64,000 nt of DNA, taken from Neobacillus sp. PS3-34 (GTDB lineage Bacteria; Bacillota; Bacilli; Bacillales; Cytobacillaceae). Position numbers and translations under genes: made by a program. The notes beneath the pieces were generated by a model. The model was not told where the DNA came from. It did no database searches and saw only the letters and a list, made by a program, of their open reading frames with translations. The stretch lies in the NCBI RefSeq assembly GCF_030915465.1, contig NZ_CP133267.1, positions 1,240,001-1,304,000 of the forward strand, in the 5' to 3' direction. The stretch's first letter is position 1. Each line of letters starts with the position of its first letter. Shown one piece after another: positions 9,826 to 18,582 of this stretch.

Positions 9826-10518
9826 ATGCAGTCATTAACTGATATCCCATTAAAATTAACCGAATTGCTGCACATCGTCCATCACTTCAGGAAAATAGAA
9901 AAAGGCACCTTCCTTTTTCAGGAAGGTTCTTTAGCAAATGAACTTTATATTGTGCAAAGCGGTACTCTTCACCTCAGTAAAATTATTCCGGACGGAAGAG
10001 AATTAACACTGAGATTGTGTTCAAAAGGTGATTTAGTTGGAGAAGTGAATCTATACAATGCTTCAACTCGCTATTACTTGAGCGCAAAAGTAACAGAGAG
10101 CGGAGAGGTCGCGGTTATTATGAAAGACCAACTCGAAACAATGCTTAGCCGGGATCACGATTTAGCTGTTGAATTCATGAAGTGGATGAGCTTGCAAAAC
10201 CTAAAAACACAGACTAAATTCCGCGATTTAGTTCTTCATGGAAAAAAAGGAGCTTTATACTCTACACTAATAAGATTATCCAACACTTATGGAAGTAAAA
10301 CAGTGGATGGCCTTATGCTTGACATTCCATTAACCAACCAGGAATTAGCTAATTTTTGCGGAACGTCTAGAGAGGTAGTGAATCGGCTTTTAAGCGATTT
10401 ACGAAAAACTGGCAGCATCTCAATTGAGAAGGGACTCATTACTATACACAATCTTGACTCTCTTAAGCAAGAAATCGACTGCGAGAATTGTTCCAAGGAC
10501 GTTTGCAATATCCACTAA
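9826..10518 (+). CDS. fnr: Fnr-type oxygen-sensing transcription factor, copy 1
   Basis: Crp/Fnr family regulator of 230 residues: N-terminal cyclic-nucleotide-like beta barrel (about 20-115), dimer helix (about 120-145) and winged helix (about 155-215) with recognition segment NFCGTSREVVNRLL. It belongs to the Bacillus Fnr group, which carries its iron-sulfur cysteines at the C-terminus: Cys219, Cys222 and Cys227 (CENCSKDVC), plus the conserved Asp in TKFRDLVLHGKKG that acts as the fourth cluster ligand in B. subtilis Fnr. It is expected to bind TGTGA-N6-TCACA sites and activate anaerobic genes when its 4Fe-4S cluster is intact. Convergent with ywiC, as is common near narK-fnr loci. A second copy is at 15859. 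Confidence 0.92.
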   Translation: MQSLTDIPLKLTELLHIVHHFRKIEKGTFLFQEGSLANELYIVQSGTLHLSKIIPDGRELTLRLCSKGDLVGEVNLYNASTRYYLSAKVTESGEVAVIMKDQLETMLSRDHDLAVEFMKWMSLQNLKTQTKFRDLVLHGKKGALYSTLIRLSNTYGSKTVDGLMLDIPLTNQELANFCGTSREVVNRLLSDLRKTGSISIEKGLITIHNLDSLKQEIDCENCSKDVCNIH

Positions 10519-10530
10519 AGCAGACATAAG

Positions 10531-10563
10531 AAAGAAGCCGGCTCAAGGGCGGCTTCTTTCTTA
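10531..10563. terminator. Bidirectional terminator between fnr copy 1 and ywiC
   Basis: AAAGAAGCCG (10531-10540) pairs with CGGCTTCTTT (10550-10559). T-rich sequence follows on the plus side; the minus side runs into a short pyrimidine stretch. It overlaps the ywiC stop region. Confidence 0.85.
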
Positions 10564-11283
10564 TTTTAAACTTATCTGTATTGCCATGATCATGAAAAAT
10601 ATTGCCGCATTAGCAATTTCATAAATGCCTACTTGTTTGGCTGAAATATTTTTACCATAAAAACCTACAGCTCTTAGCAAACTTGGTATAAATGCAAGTG
10701 CTACAATCCACAGACCCAAAACAATCCAGACAATTGGAAGAAGAAAATGATAACTCCAGGACAACCATTTATAGTGGATATTTCTCTTTTCCCTAATCAT
10801 CGTTTTTACATAAAAGGTACAACCGAGGAAAAAAAGCATGGATGCGCTAAAAAGGAGCAAAGCCCCCACTGAAACAGTTCCTTCTGCTAAGTAACTGCTT
10901 GCAAGACCAGCAATCGAAAAGGATAAAATGGCGCTTAAATCATTGGCTAACGCCCGATCTCGGTTTGTGGAAGAAAAATATGCATTTACCATAAAAAGGG
11001 GCAGCATAGCCAGACCAAAATAACTGATTGATGGCAATGTTAATAACGGAACCGTCAATAAAGCTATGGCTGGAATCAAATAAATAATCGTCCATTTTGT
11101 ATAATAGGATATCTTCTTTCCTTTAAAAAGCAGCAGCATAGGATAAGTGGCAAGATAAAGCATTACCCAGCCAATAAAGAAAGGGATATCCTGCCAAATG
11201 AATTTTGATTCAACAACACCCAGCCAAAACGGTATAATCAGCATGGCCCATGCACCATGTTGTTTAGGTAAAAATAACTTCAT
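10561..11283 (-). CDS. ywiC: YwiC-like integral membrane protein
   Basis: Encodes 240 residues with about seven to eight hydrophobic helices. The opening MKLFLPKQHGAWAMLIIPFW is the signature of the YwiC-like family, whose B. subtilis member lies beside narK-fnr. The ATG at 11283 follows AAGGAGTGAGGAAA; an earlier in-frame GTG overlaps that site. Topology and the conserved QHGAWAM motif are seen; the transported or modified substrate is unknown. Its location next to fnr suggests a role under low oxygen, which is inference. Confidence 0.85.
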   Translation of the reverse strand: MKLFLPKQHGAWAMLIIPFWLGVVESKFIWQDIPFFIGWVMLYLATYPMLLLFKGKKISYYTKWTIIYLIPAIALLTVPLLTLPSISYFGLAMLPLFMVNAYFSSTNRDRALANDLSAILSFSIAGLASSYLAEGTVSVGALLLFSASMLFFLGCTFYVKTMIREKRNIHYKWLSWSYHFLLPIVWIVLGLWIVALAFIPSLLRAVGFYGKNISAKQVGIYEIANAAIFFMIMAIQISLK

Positions 11284-11363
11284 TTTCCTCACTCCTTATT
11301 TCCTGCTACCTCCAATATAAGCGAGCCAACACAGAAAATAAGTGAATCTTATCACATAGTCAT

Positions 11364-11894
11364 TTAACTTTTTATGTCTGTTATATGAATTATTATCTCT
11401 TTTATCACGTTTTCATCATGAAACAGCAGACAGGAATATGCCCTATGTTTATCAATATTTCTAATTAATTTTTCATTCCAAAATAAAACCGCCTGAATAT
11501 TTTGCAAATCATCCAAAAGGTGAAGATCTTGTTCTTCCCTTATTATCACTATCTTTGGAAATGCTTCGTATTTATGTCCTTCTACGAGGATAATGTCCGG
11601 GCGAAAAAAAGATATTAGTTGGATTTTTTCTTCCAATGACCAGTTCTGGGACTCTGCCTGAAGAATCAATCGCCCATCTCCTTCAACGAGGGCTGCAGCT
11701 GCTCCAGCCTTTAGGTGGCGAGAAGTATCCTTTCCTTCTGCAGCAGCTGGCTTTCCGCCATGGCCATGATGCTTAATCGTCACAACCTTCAAACCTTTTT
11801 GCTGCAATTCTTCTATCAAACCAGTAATGAACGTTGTTTTACCGCTATTTTGATATCCAGCAATTTGAAGGATATGTTGTCTTACCAAGGCCAC
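11364..11894 (-). CDS. mobB: Molybdopterin-guanine dinucleotide biosynthesis adaptor MobB
   Basis: GTP-binding accessory protein of molybdenum cofactor maturation, working with MobA and MoeA. It has 176 residues. The Walker A loop GYQNSGKTT lies near residue 13, and the HHGHG and LVEGHK motifs are typical of the family. A GTG start at 11894 lies inside the end of moeA (13-base overlap), so translation is probably coupled; a TTG two codons later is an alternative. No mobA, moaB, moaD or moaE is seen in this window. Confidence 0.93.
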   Translation of the reverse strand: MALVRQHILQIAGYQNSGKTTFITGLIEELQQKGLKVVTIKHHGHGGKPAAAEGKDTSRHLKAGAAAALVEGDGRLILQAESQNWSLEEKIQLISFFRPDIILVEGHKYEAFPKIVIIREEQDLHLLDDLQNIQAVLFWNEKLIRNIDKHRAYSCLLFHDENVIKEIIIHITDIKS

Positions 11895-13146
11895 TCACTT
11901 CCAACCTGGTCTTCAAGCAAAAGAACTTCTACTTCCATTCCAGCCTCAAAGCCCCTAGTCCCTCCTGGAAGGACCATTAATGAATTTGCTCCTGCCAGGC
12001 TCATCACAATATTTGACTTATCCAGACCACTAGGTGTAACGACCAATTTTCCTTCCGATGCTGCGAGCGCACTGCGTACGAACCTAGTGAATGGATTGGC
12101 CTTCGGGAAAGACACTTCAAGAACAGCCTTTTCCTTTCGAAGATGCGGCTTGACTGAAAAGAGCATGCGCCTGATAATAGGGCGGGCGAACAGTTCAAAT
12201 CCGACGTAACATGCCGAAGGATTTCCCGAGACGCCAAATAAAAGTTTGCCGTTGAAATGGGCAACCGTCGTCACGCTTCCTGGTCTCATTGCAACCTTAT
12301 TGAACAGCACTTCAGCTCCAAGCTTTTCATATATTTCTGGAAGGTAATCGTAATCCCCCACAGACACTCCACCTGTTGTAACGAGAAGGTCAACCGATTC
12401 TAGTGCATTTTTTACTGCTTCAAAGCATGTATCAAAATCATCATGCAGCTTTCCAAAATAGCGGACACTTCCGCCTGTCCTTTCAATCTGTGCAGCAATC
12501 ATATGTGAATTGCTGTTTCTGATTTTACCCGGGACCAGCGGTTCATTGACATCAAGCAGCTCTGTCCCTGTGGCAAATAAGCCAACAATCGGCTTTTTGG
12601 CCGTAGGAACCATTGCATATCCAAAAGTAGCGAGCATCGCCTGGATACCAGGATTAATCATGGTCCCCTTTTCGACTAAGACCGTTCCCTCTTTGGCATC
12701 TTCTCCGCGGAATGAGACATTGTCCCCCTTCTTAAAGCTGCGCTTGATGGACATAAATGGCTTACCATTTTTTTCAAAGGATTGGCGACTTCAAACATCA
12801 CTACCGCATCTGCGCCATCAGGCATCATTGCTCCTGTCATAATCCTTACAGCTTGATTTTTTTGTAAGGCTTTCGTTGAGACCATACCTGCACCGAGGTG
12901 GTCAACCACTTCAAATTCTACAGTATTATTTTGCGAAGCTTCTGAAGTATCAATTGAACGGACAGCAAAACCATCATACGGCGCCCTGTCAAAATGAGGT
13001 ACATCGCTCGTCGCGGTTAAATTTTCCGATAAGTACCTTCCATAGCTATCATTTATTGATACCAGTTCGGTGGTTCCTTTCATCTGGCATTCCATTATCT
13101 TTTTCACAGCTTCCCCAATCGAAATGGGCGTTCTTCTTTCAAACAT
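11882..13146 (-). CDS. moeA: Molybdopterin molybdenumtransferase MoeA (frameshifted)
   Basis: Inserts molybdate into adenylylated molybdopterin. Two overlapping pieces join into about 421 residues. The N-terminal piece holds PHFDRAPYDGFAVRS and RIMTGAMMPDGADAVV, the C-terminal piece holds VGLFATGTELLD, LLVTTGGVSVGDYDYLPE and VSGNPSACYVGFE, all hallmark MoeA motifs. The break is at an A-run near 12765-12770: adding one A restores NPLKKNGKPFMSIKRSFKKGD. Overlaps mobB at its 3' end. A homopolymer length error is the likely cause. Confidence 0.9.
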
Positions 13147-13342
13147 AGATATCAGCTCCTGCTATTCAAAACATAATTATTTTTACTCATTGATTCCCTA
13201 TATTCCTTCTCCATATAAGCGTATCTGAAACACTCGAGCATGGCAAATGAAGAGATACACTAATCTTAGCAATCAAAAATAATGGCTGTAATGACAAAAC
13301 TCACAAAATGGCCAATAAAAACTTTAATAAAAAAATCAAAAG

Positions 13343-13358
13343 TGTGATACAGGTCACC
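13343..13358 (+). promoter_or_regulatory. Fnr-type operator upstream of ric
   Basis: TGTGATACAGGTCACC matches the Fnr consensus TGTGA-N6-TCACA at nine of ten fixed bases. Its centre is at 13350.5. A -10-like TATTCT at 13380-13385 would place the site near -41.5, the usual position for Fnr activation. It lies 74 bases before the ric ATG and may also influence the divergent moeA-mobB unit. Confidence 0.75.
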
Positions 13359-13431
13359 AAGTTAAAACAGCCAATCCGTTATTCTATAAATAGAAAATAA
13401 CCTTTTACAAAAACAAGGAGGAAATACTGAA

Positions 13432-14127
13432 ATGAATATGACATTAACAGAAAATACACTGGTCAAAGATATTGTTAACGAACTTCCGAAATCAAGCGAT
13501 GTTTTTAAACGTAATCGCATCGATTTCTGCTGCGGGGGGAACATCCCATTAACAGAAGCTGCAGCTTTAGCCGACATTTCTCTAGAGTCACTTATTAATG
13601 AATTAAACGAAGTAGTTGAAAAAAGTGATAGTGGTGAAATAGATTGGAAATTCTGGATGGAAAAAGACTCTGAGGCAATTATCGATCACGTCATTTCACA
13701 GTACCATAATCCTCTTCGAGAAGAACTAGCTAATTTAAGCCCTTATGTAACCAAGGTTTCGAGAGTGCATGGCGGACACCGGCCTGAACTGCTCAAAGTT
13801 TATGAGCTGTTTTATGAATTTAAAAAGGAAATGCTTGATCATGCAGAAAAGGAAGAAGCGATTGTTTTCCCATTAATCAAAATGCTTGATGCCAATACGG
13901 TTGAAAATCGGGAAGAAGCATTAAATGCAATTAAAGAGCTTGAAAAAGAACATGACCATGCAGGTTCTTTATTAAAAGAGCTGCGAATTATCACTTCGGA
14001 TTTCATTCCACCGGCAGAGGCATGCGGTACTTATCGCTTGGTATATAAGCGCCTTGAAATGCTTGAAGGGGAAACATTCAACCATGTCCATTTAGAAAAT
14101 AATATTCTATTCCCGAGATTTAATTAA
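13432..14127 (+). CDS. ric: Iron-sulfur cluster repair di-iron protein Ric (ScdA/YtfE)
   Basis: Repairs iron-sulfur clusters damaged by nitric oxide or peroxide; di-iron hemerythrin-like protein of the cytosol. It has 231 residues: N-terminal ScdA_N/DUF542 domain with Cys33-Cys34 (RIDFCCGGNIPL), then a hemerythrin-like four-helix bundle with metal-binding His residues (ISQYHNPLREEL, HGGHRPEL, MLDHAEKEE, EKEHDHAG, NHVHLENNILFP) and interleaved Glu. The ATG follows an AAGGAGGAAA site. A strong Fnr box upstream and the position beside moeA and moaA suggest anaerobic or nitrosative-stress control. It lies between the two fnr genes. Confidence 0.94.
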   Translation: MNMTLTENTLVKDIVNELPKSSDVFKRNRIDFCCGGNIPLTEAAALADISLESLINELNEVVEKSDSGEIDWKFWMEKDSEAIIDHVISQYHNPLREELANLSPYVTKVSRVHGGHRPELLKVYELFYEFKKEMLDHAEKEEAIVFPLIKMLDANTVENREEALNAIKELEKEHDHAGSLLKELRIITSDFIPPAEACGTYRLVYKRLEMLEGETFNHVHLENNILFPRFN

Positions 14128-14133
14128 GAATCA

Positions 14134-14308
14134 AAAGGCGCAAGCGCCCTGGTTAGCCCCGACAGGCATAAGACGAATCACGCAGTCATCCTCGGAAAAG
14201 CTATCGCTTTTCCTTCGTGCGATGCGGATGCTGCCGAAGCTTTCCTTGTCCTGATTTCTGGAGTGATTTGGCTTATGACCCCGAGGGGCTGGGCGCTGGA
14301 GCTAGATT
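14134..14308. repeat. Bacillaceae intergenic repeat, copy A
   Basis: A GC-rich, non-coding block of about 175 bases. It starts AAGGCGCAAGCGCCCTGGTT, continues AGCCCCGACAGGC, and ends GACCCCGAGGGGCTGGGCGC then TGGAGCTAGAT. The two ends pair with each other (GCGCC..GGCGC, AGCCCC..GGGGCT), so the transcript can fold into a long hairpin. The ends closely match those of the block at 21121-21240. Similar blocks are familiar from many Bacillus genomes. No ORF inside is convincing. Confidence 0.75.
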
Positions 14309-14365
14309 AAAATAAATTGGTAGAAGTATTCCACATCATTTAATCTTATAATTTCTTGGACGACT

Positions 14366-14406
14366 AAAAAATAACCCCGCCTAAATACAGGCCGGGTTAT
14401 TTTTTT
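14366..14406. terminator. Terminator after moaA
   Basis: AATAACCCCGCCT and AGGCCGGGTTATT form a long stem; the T-run on the plus side and the A-run on the left make it usable in both directions. It lies directly after the moaA stop on the minus strand. Confidence 0.85.
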
Positions 14407-14410
14407 ATTC

Positions 14411-15427
14411 TTATCCACCGATATATGACATTTCGATTTTCTTACGGTTTAAGATGGTCTCGGCTGTACGCTCATCCGAGTAGCGGTCATCTCGGCCATT
14501 CCAAATTTCTGTTATTCTGGTACTTAATTCTTCGTCTGTTGCACCGTTTCTCATAAAATTTCGGATATCATGTCCATTACCATTAAATAAACAGGTAAAT
14601 AACTGCCCATTCGCCGATAACCGGGAACGTGTACAACTGCTGCAGAACGACTCAGATACTGAAGTAATAAAGCCTACATCAATGTCTGTTCCTTTATAAC
14701 GGTAGCGCTTTGCTACTTCTCCAAAGTAATCGGGATCAACAGGCTCAAGTTCAAATTTCTCATTGAGCATCTCAAAGATTTGTTTTTTCGTGACAACATC
14801 ATCCATTTTCCAGCCGTTTGTACTGCCGACGTCCATGTATTCAATATAACGGAGCTGAAGTCCTTCTTGCTTGCAAAATTCAGCCATCGGAATAATTTCC
14901 GAGTCATTCAGCCCTTTTTTCACGACCATATTGACTTTAACGCCTAGCCCCGCTTCCCTTGCCGCTCTGATTCCATCCAATACCGGCTGTGTGCCGACGT
15001 TTCGGCCATTAATTTCACCGAAGAGTTTATCATTCAGGCTATCAAGGCTTACATTTACCCGCTTCAATCCAGCCTTCTTCAAGTCGGCTGCGTGCTTAGG
15101 CAAAAGGACTCCATTTGTCGTTAAGCCAATATCATTTAAACCTTCGATATTTGAAAGCTTTTCTACCAGGACGGGCATGTCCTTTCTTAAAAGCGGTTCC
15201 CCGCCTGTAAGGCGAATTTTTTCCACTCCCAGATTAACGAATATTTTAGCAAGCCGCTCTATTTCCTCATATGACAAGAGTGCGCTTTTTGGAAGAAAAA
15301 CAAAATCCGGTCCAAATTGATCTGCTGGCATGCAGTACTGGCACCTGAAGTTACAACGGTCAATTACAGAGATCCTTAAATCTCTTAATGGCCTGTTTAA
15401 TTTATCTTTAATAATGGATTTAGGCAT
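14411..15427 (-). CDS. moaA: GTP 3',8-cyclase MoaA
   Basis: Radical SAM enzyme for the first step of molybdopterin synthesis; with MoaC it converts GTP to cyclic pyranopterin monophosphate. The ATG at 15427 ([10 protein letters not shown]) is chosen for a GGAG site nine bases upstream; earlier in-frame ATGs lack spacing. It has 338 residues, with N-terminal cluster cysteines Cys25, Cys29 and Cys32 (CNFRCQYC), the SAM-binding [12 protein letters not shown], the C-terminal cluster [20 protein letters not shown] and the catalytic C-terminal Gly-Gly (SYIGG). All active residues are present. Confidence 0.96.
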   Translation of the reverse strand: MPKSIIKDKLNRPLRDLRISVIDRCNFRCQYCMPADQFGPDFVFLPKSALLSYEEIERLAKIFVNLGVEKIRLTGGEPLLRKDMPVLVEKLSNIEGLNDIGLTTNGVLLPKHAADLKKAGLKRVNVSLDSLNDKLFGEINGRNVGTQPVLDGIRAAREAGLGVKVNMVVKKGLNDSEIIPMAEFCKQEGLQLRYIEYMDVGSTNGWKMDDVVTKKQIFEMLNEKFELEPVDPDYFGEVAKRYRYKGTDIDVGFITSVSESFCSSCTRSRLSANGQLFTCLFNGNGHDIRNFMRNGATDEELSTRITEIWNGRDDRYSDERTAETILNRKKIEMSYIGG

Positions 15428-15858
15428 TTCCATCAACTCCAATAATAGTAAAAAGCTAAAATACTCCAACGAATCTTTTCTATTCTAAATAATTTCGTTA
15501 ATTTTCAAAGGAAAAACAAATTTATTAAATGTACTATCTATCATACCAAATTATGTGAAACGCGGCCAATAGTATTATTCTGGAACACAGCATTCAAATT
15601 TTTTTATGAATAACTACTTTCTTCATTCCCTTTTAGAGCAGAAATACTCTTCTTTTTAAAACAAGAGCTTGTAAAGGACAAATGTTACACTTCAGAAATT
15701 TTTTTCTCAGTTTTCACCATATTGTCATTGTTAACATCATTTTCCCATAAAAACCTGTTATAGAATATGAATAACAAAACCAATTGGAAATTGACCTATT
15801 TGAATCTCATTTGGCTTAAGAACTGCAGGGAAAACAAATCCAAAGAGAAGGTGACGTA
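15428..15858. other. Non-coding gap between moaA and fnr copy 2
   Basis: A divergent, AT-rich intergenic region of 431 bases holding the promoters of moaA and the second fnr. A TATGTGAAACG sequence near 15552 contains a single TGTGA half-site without a matching second half. No ORF or hairpin stands out. Confidence 0.5.
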
Positions 15859-16557
15859 ATGCTTACTAAAATGAAACCTACCCATTCAATTGAAATAAAA
15901 GAATTATTACGCTTTACAGACCGAAAATTCAGGAGCGAAAGAGGTTCCTATCTCTTCCAAGAAGGGATGAATGCCGATGAACTTTATATTATTCTTTCAG
16001 GCAAAGTCCAAATCAGTAAAATTACCTCTGATGGGCGGGAGTTGTCATTACGTATTTGCGGAGAAAATGATATTTGCGGAGAATTAACATTGTTTACGTC
16101 AAATCCAAAATATATGCTGAGCGCCAAGGTATTAGAAGAGGGAGAAATCGCTGCCATCAGGGCCGACATTATCGAGCATGAAATCTTTCAGAATAGCGCT
16201 CTAGCCTTTGAGTTTATGAAATGGATGAGCGATCACTTCCGTAAAACACAAACAAAATTTCGCGACCTTGTGCTAAATGGTAAACGTGGTGCACTTTTCT
16301 CCACACTGATCCGCATGTCTAACAGCTATGGAGTCCAGAAGCAGGAGAGCATTATGATCGACCTTCCGCTTACCAATCAGGAGCTTGCCAATTTTTGCGG
16401 CACTTCAAGAGAAAGTACAAATCGCATCCTAAATGAATTGAAAAAGGATGAAATTATTACTGTTAAACGTGGGAAGATTACCATACACGATTTGCAGTAC
16501 TTAAAGGATGAAATCGGCTGCGAGAACTGTCCGGCAGTATACTGCAGTATTGAATAG
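15859..16557 (+). CDS. fnr: Fnr-type oxygen-sensing transcription factor, copy 2
   Basis: A second Bacillus-type Fnr of 232 residues: effector barrel, dimer helix and winged helix with FCGTSRESTNRILNEL. The C-terminal cluster cysteines Cys221, Cys224 and Cys229 (CENCPAVYC) and the Asp ligand in TKFRDLVLNGKRG are present. It is more like B. subtilis Fnr (LTLF, NPKYMLSAKVLEEGEI) than copy 1. The ATG at 15859 has GAGAAGGTGACGTA upstream. Both copies retain the cluster ligands and the recognition helix, so both are probably active; which one is the main regulator cannot be told from sequence. Confidence 0.93.
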   Translation: MLTKMKPTHSIEIKELLRFTDRKFRSERGSYLFQEGMNADELYIILSGKVQISKITSDGRELSLRICGENDICGELTLFTSNPKYMLSAKVLEEGEIAAIRADIIEHEIFQNSALAFEFMKWMSDHFRKTQTKFRDLVLNGKRGALFSTLIRMSNSYGVQKQESIMIDLPLTNQELANFCGTSRESTNRILNELKKDEIITVKRGKITIHDLQYLKDEIGCENCPAVYCSIE

Positions 16558-16560
16558 ATA

Positions 16561-16597
16561 ATAAAAAGGGATGGATGCCTCCATCCCTTTTTATTAT
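16561..16597 (+). terminator. Terminator after fnr copy 2
   Basis: AAAAAGGGATGG pairs with CCATCCCTTTTT around ATGCCT, ending in a T-run just after the stop codon. Confidence 0.9.
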
Positions 16598-16686
16598 TTA
16601 GGCTATGTTAAAGCTCATTGTTGATTTTGACACTATGTTGATTGGAGCGGAAATAAACAGGCAAGTTTACAGAGCTATTATTTAAA

Positions 16687-17811
16687 TTATTGGATCTGTT
16701 TTTCCCTCATTGCTTTTGGAATGTAAACGCAGAAAGGTTCGCTTTCTAAATAATCACCTGTCATCGCAAATGCCCTTGAACGGGATCCTCCGCAGACATA
16801 TCTGAATTCGCACTGACCGCATTTCCCTTTATAAAGATCAGGATTACGGAGCGATTGAAATACGGGAGAATCGCGATAAATATCAGCGAGAGGCTGTTCC
16901 CGCACGTTTCCCGCTTTTACGGGTAACAGGCCACTCGGGTATACATCGCCGATATGAGAGATAAATACAAAACCATTTCCATCATTAACACCCTTTGGTG
17001 CCCTTCCAAGACCATCAATCGATCCTGTCAGCCCCTCTTTTGTCAATGCATTTAAGTATTCTATTTCTCCAGCCTGATTTTTTGCTTCCCGCATCTTCTG
17101 CTGAATAACAACCCGGCGATAGTGCTGTGCTGCAGTTGTTTTAATATCAAAAGGAACCCTTTTACTTAATTCATATAGCCATTGAAATACCTTTTCGTGC
17201 TGAACAGGAGATATCATATCAGATTCTTGTCCTCTGCCTGTCGGCACAAGGAAAAATACACTCCAGAGCACACATTTTAAGCCCTCGACGACCTTTGCCA
17301 TTTCATCTAAATAATCAATATTATATCGGGAAATAACGGTATTGATTTGCACTGGTATTTCAAGCTCGTGCAAATATTTTATACGTTCGATCGTTAAATC
17401 AAAAGAACCGGCAGTACCACGGAAATGATCGTGAATTTCAGCAGTCGGTCCATCGAGACTGAATGCCCAGCGAGCTAAGCCTACTTCCTTCGCTTTTTCA
17501 ATCGCTTCCTTCGTTACATTAGGTGTGGCGCTTGGCGTCATGGATACCCGTACGCCTTTTTGCACTGCATATCTCGCTATTTCAAAAACATCTTCCCTCA
17601 TTAAAGGATCTCCGCCTGTAAAAACAAGCATCGGGTTATTCATTTCGTATATTTGATCTATTAATTGCTTGCCCTCTTCAAAGGTTAATTCCCTTGGATC
17701 TCTTCTATATTGAGCCTCTGCACGGCAATGCAGACATTTTAGCTGGCAAGCCCTTGTCAATTCCCAGATAACAATAAATGGATCCTGATTAAAATCCCGG
17801 CTAAACACCAT
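16687..17811 (-). CDS. Radical SAM/SPASM protein (TIGR04053-like)
   Basis: Encodes 374 residues. The N-terminal radical SAM cluster is CQLKCLHC (about residues 21-28), followed by LVFTGGDPLMRED, the SAM-binding GGE-type loop (GGD here). The C-terminal SPASM segment contains GKCGQCEFRYVCGGSRSRAF and a final EPFCVYIPK Cys, giving the extra clusters. The pattern WELTRACQLKCLHCRAEAQ and the overall length fit the TIGR04053 group, relatives of heme-pathway AhbD/NirJ. Substrate unknown. The gene stands alone, downstream of and convergent with fnr copy 2. Confidence 0.85.
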   Translation of the reverse strand: MVFSRDFNQDPFIVIWELTRACQLKCLHCRAEAQYRRDPRELTFEEGKQLIDQIYEMNNPMLVFTGGDPLMREDVFEIARYAVQKGVRVSMTPSATPNVTKEAIEKAKEVGLARWAFSLDGPTAEIHDHFRGTAGSFDLTIERIKYLHELEIPVQINTVISRYNIDYLDEMAKVVEGLKCVLWSVFFLVPTGRGQESDMISPVQHEKVFQWLYELSKRVPFDIKTTAAQHYRRVVIQQKMREAKNQAGEIEYLNALTKEGLTGSIDGLGRAPKGVNDGNGFVFISHIGDVYPSGLLPVKAGNVREQPLADIYRDSPVFQSLRNPDLYKGKCGQCEFRYVCGGSRSRAFAMTGDYLESEPFCVYIPKAMREKQIQ

Positions 17812-17998
17812 ATGGAACGCCTCCTATAATCGGCTGGATTCTGTATAACAGCCTGATAGATGTATTATAGCGGTGTAAGACCATGAATAAAGTGAACTTG
17901 CTCACAGGGGGATAAAGGAAATTTGTCATTTTTGTGAAGGTGCATTAGGGGTGATTAAATGGAAGAGCTTTGGGAGCTGAATGAATAAAATAAAATTA

Positions 17999-18028
17999 AG
18001 GGTGCCTCCATTGGCACCCTCGGTCACT
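17999..18028 (+). terminator. Hairpin of uncertain use
   Basis: AGGGTGCC (17999-18006) pairs with GGCACCCT (18013-18020), followed a few bases later by CACTTTTTATTTT. No convincing gene precedes it on the plus strand; an eight-codon frame at 17958 is not credible. Confidence 0.35.
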
Positions 18029-18074
18029 TTTTATTTTAGGCTGTTTTCGAATACTTTTTTGCTATTTAAGGAGT

Positions 18075-18205
18075 AGTTGATTTCCACTTCAGGATGCTCG
18101 CTTTCCGCGGGGCGGGCGGTGAGCCTCCTCGGCGCACAGCGCCTGTGGGGTCTCACCTGTCCCGCTGCTCCCGCAGGAGTCTCGCACCTTCCGCTCCAAT
18201 CAACT
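18075..18205. repeat. GC-rich palindromic intergenic repeat with AGTTGATT/AATCAACT ends
   Basis: A 131-base block bounded by AGTTGATT and its complement AATCAACT. Inside lies a GC-rich cruciform: GGTGAGCCTCCTCGGCGC then GCGCCTGTGGGGTCTCACC. It has no ORF and differs sharply in base composition from its surroundings. I recognise the core (CGCTTTCCGCGG ... CCCGCAGGAGTCTCGC) as a repeat seen often between Bacillaceae genes. It could be a non-autonomous element or a structured RNA. Confidence 0.7.
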
Positions 18206-18241
18206 TCTTTTTCAAAACATCCTTATTTTAAGAAATCGTAA

Positions 18242-18565
18242 TTACTTCATACTGTGCTGCAAGTTCGATAAAGTGGCCATGCCGCTGATTTTTCCTGCTG
18301 CAAGTTTACTCTCCACTTCGTAATGATCAACACATGTTTTGCAGGCAAGAATGTCGACACCCTTCTCTTCCATTTCCTTTAAATGAACTGAAACGAAGGA
18401 TTCATCGGTTAATGTAAAAATTCCTCTATTCATGAAAAATACTGCTGCAGGAAGATCTTCCCTTTGTTTTAACAATGTGAAAAAAGTTTCAAGTACGCCT
18501 TCTCCCAGCTCTTTATCACCTTTACCCAATTGATCGGAACTAACGAGGATTACTTTATTTTTCAT
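18242..18565 (-). CDS. DsrE/YedF-like sulfur-relay family protein
   Basis: Encodes 107 residues beginning MKNKVILVSSDQLGKGDKEL, which matches the C-terminal DsrE-like domain of YedF-type proteins. Cysteines in ILACKTCVDHY are placed where the family has its reactive site. The ATG at 18565 follows GGAG by nine bases; extending further upstream would run into yitW. It lies 17 bases after yitW, so the two probably form a unit with yitV. A role in sulfur transfer is inferred from family only. Confidence 0.75.
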   Translation of the reverse strand: MKNKVILVSSDQLGKGDKELGEGVLETFFTLLKQREDLPAAVFFMNRGIFTLTDESFVSVHLKEMEEKGVDILACKTCVDHYEVESKLAAGKISGMATLSNLQHSMK

Positions 18566-18582
18566 CAAATCTATCTCCAGTC

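Noticed and set aside
12004..13148. Overlapping frames on both strands within moeA
   Set aside because: They are shadows; the two minus-strand pieces carrying MoeA motifs explain the region after one base is restored.
13286..13305. Second Fnr-like site AATGA-CAAAAC-TCACA upstream of moeA
   Set aside because: Only one half matches the consensus; not strong enough to list as a site.
17958..17984. Eight-codon frame MEELWELNE before a hairpin
   Set aside because: Too short, with no leader-peptide pattern such as repeated codons of one amino acid.
18075..18205. Transcription terminator or riboswitch reading of the GC-rich palindrome
   Set aside because: No T-run follows and no known riboswitch consensus is visible; its ends and composition fit an intergenic repeat better.
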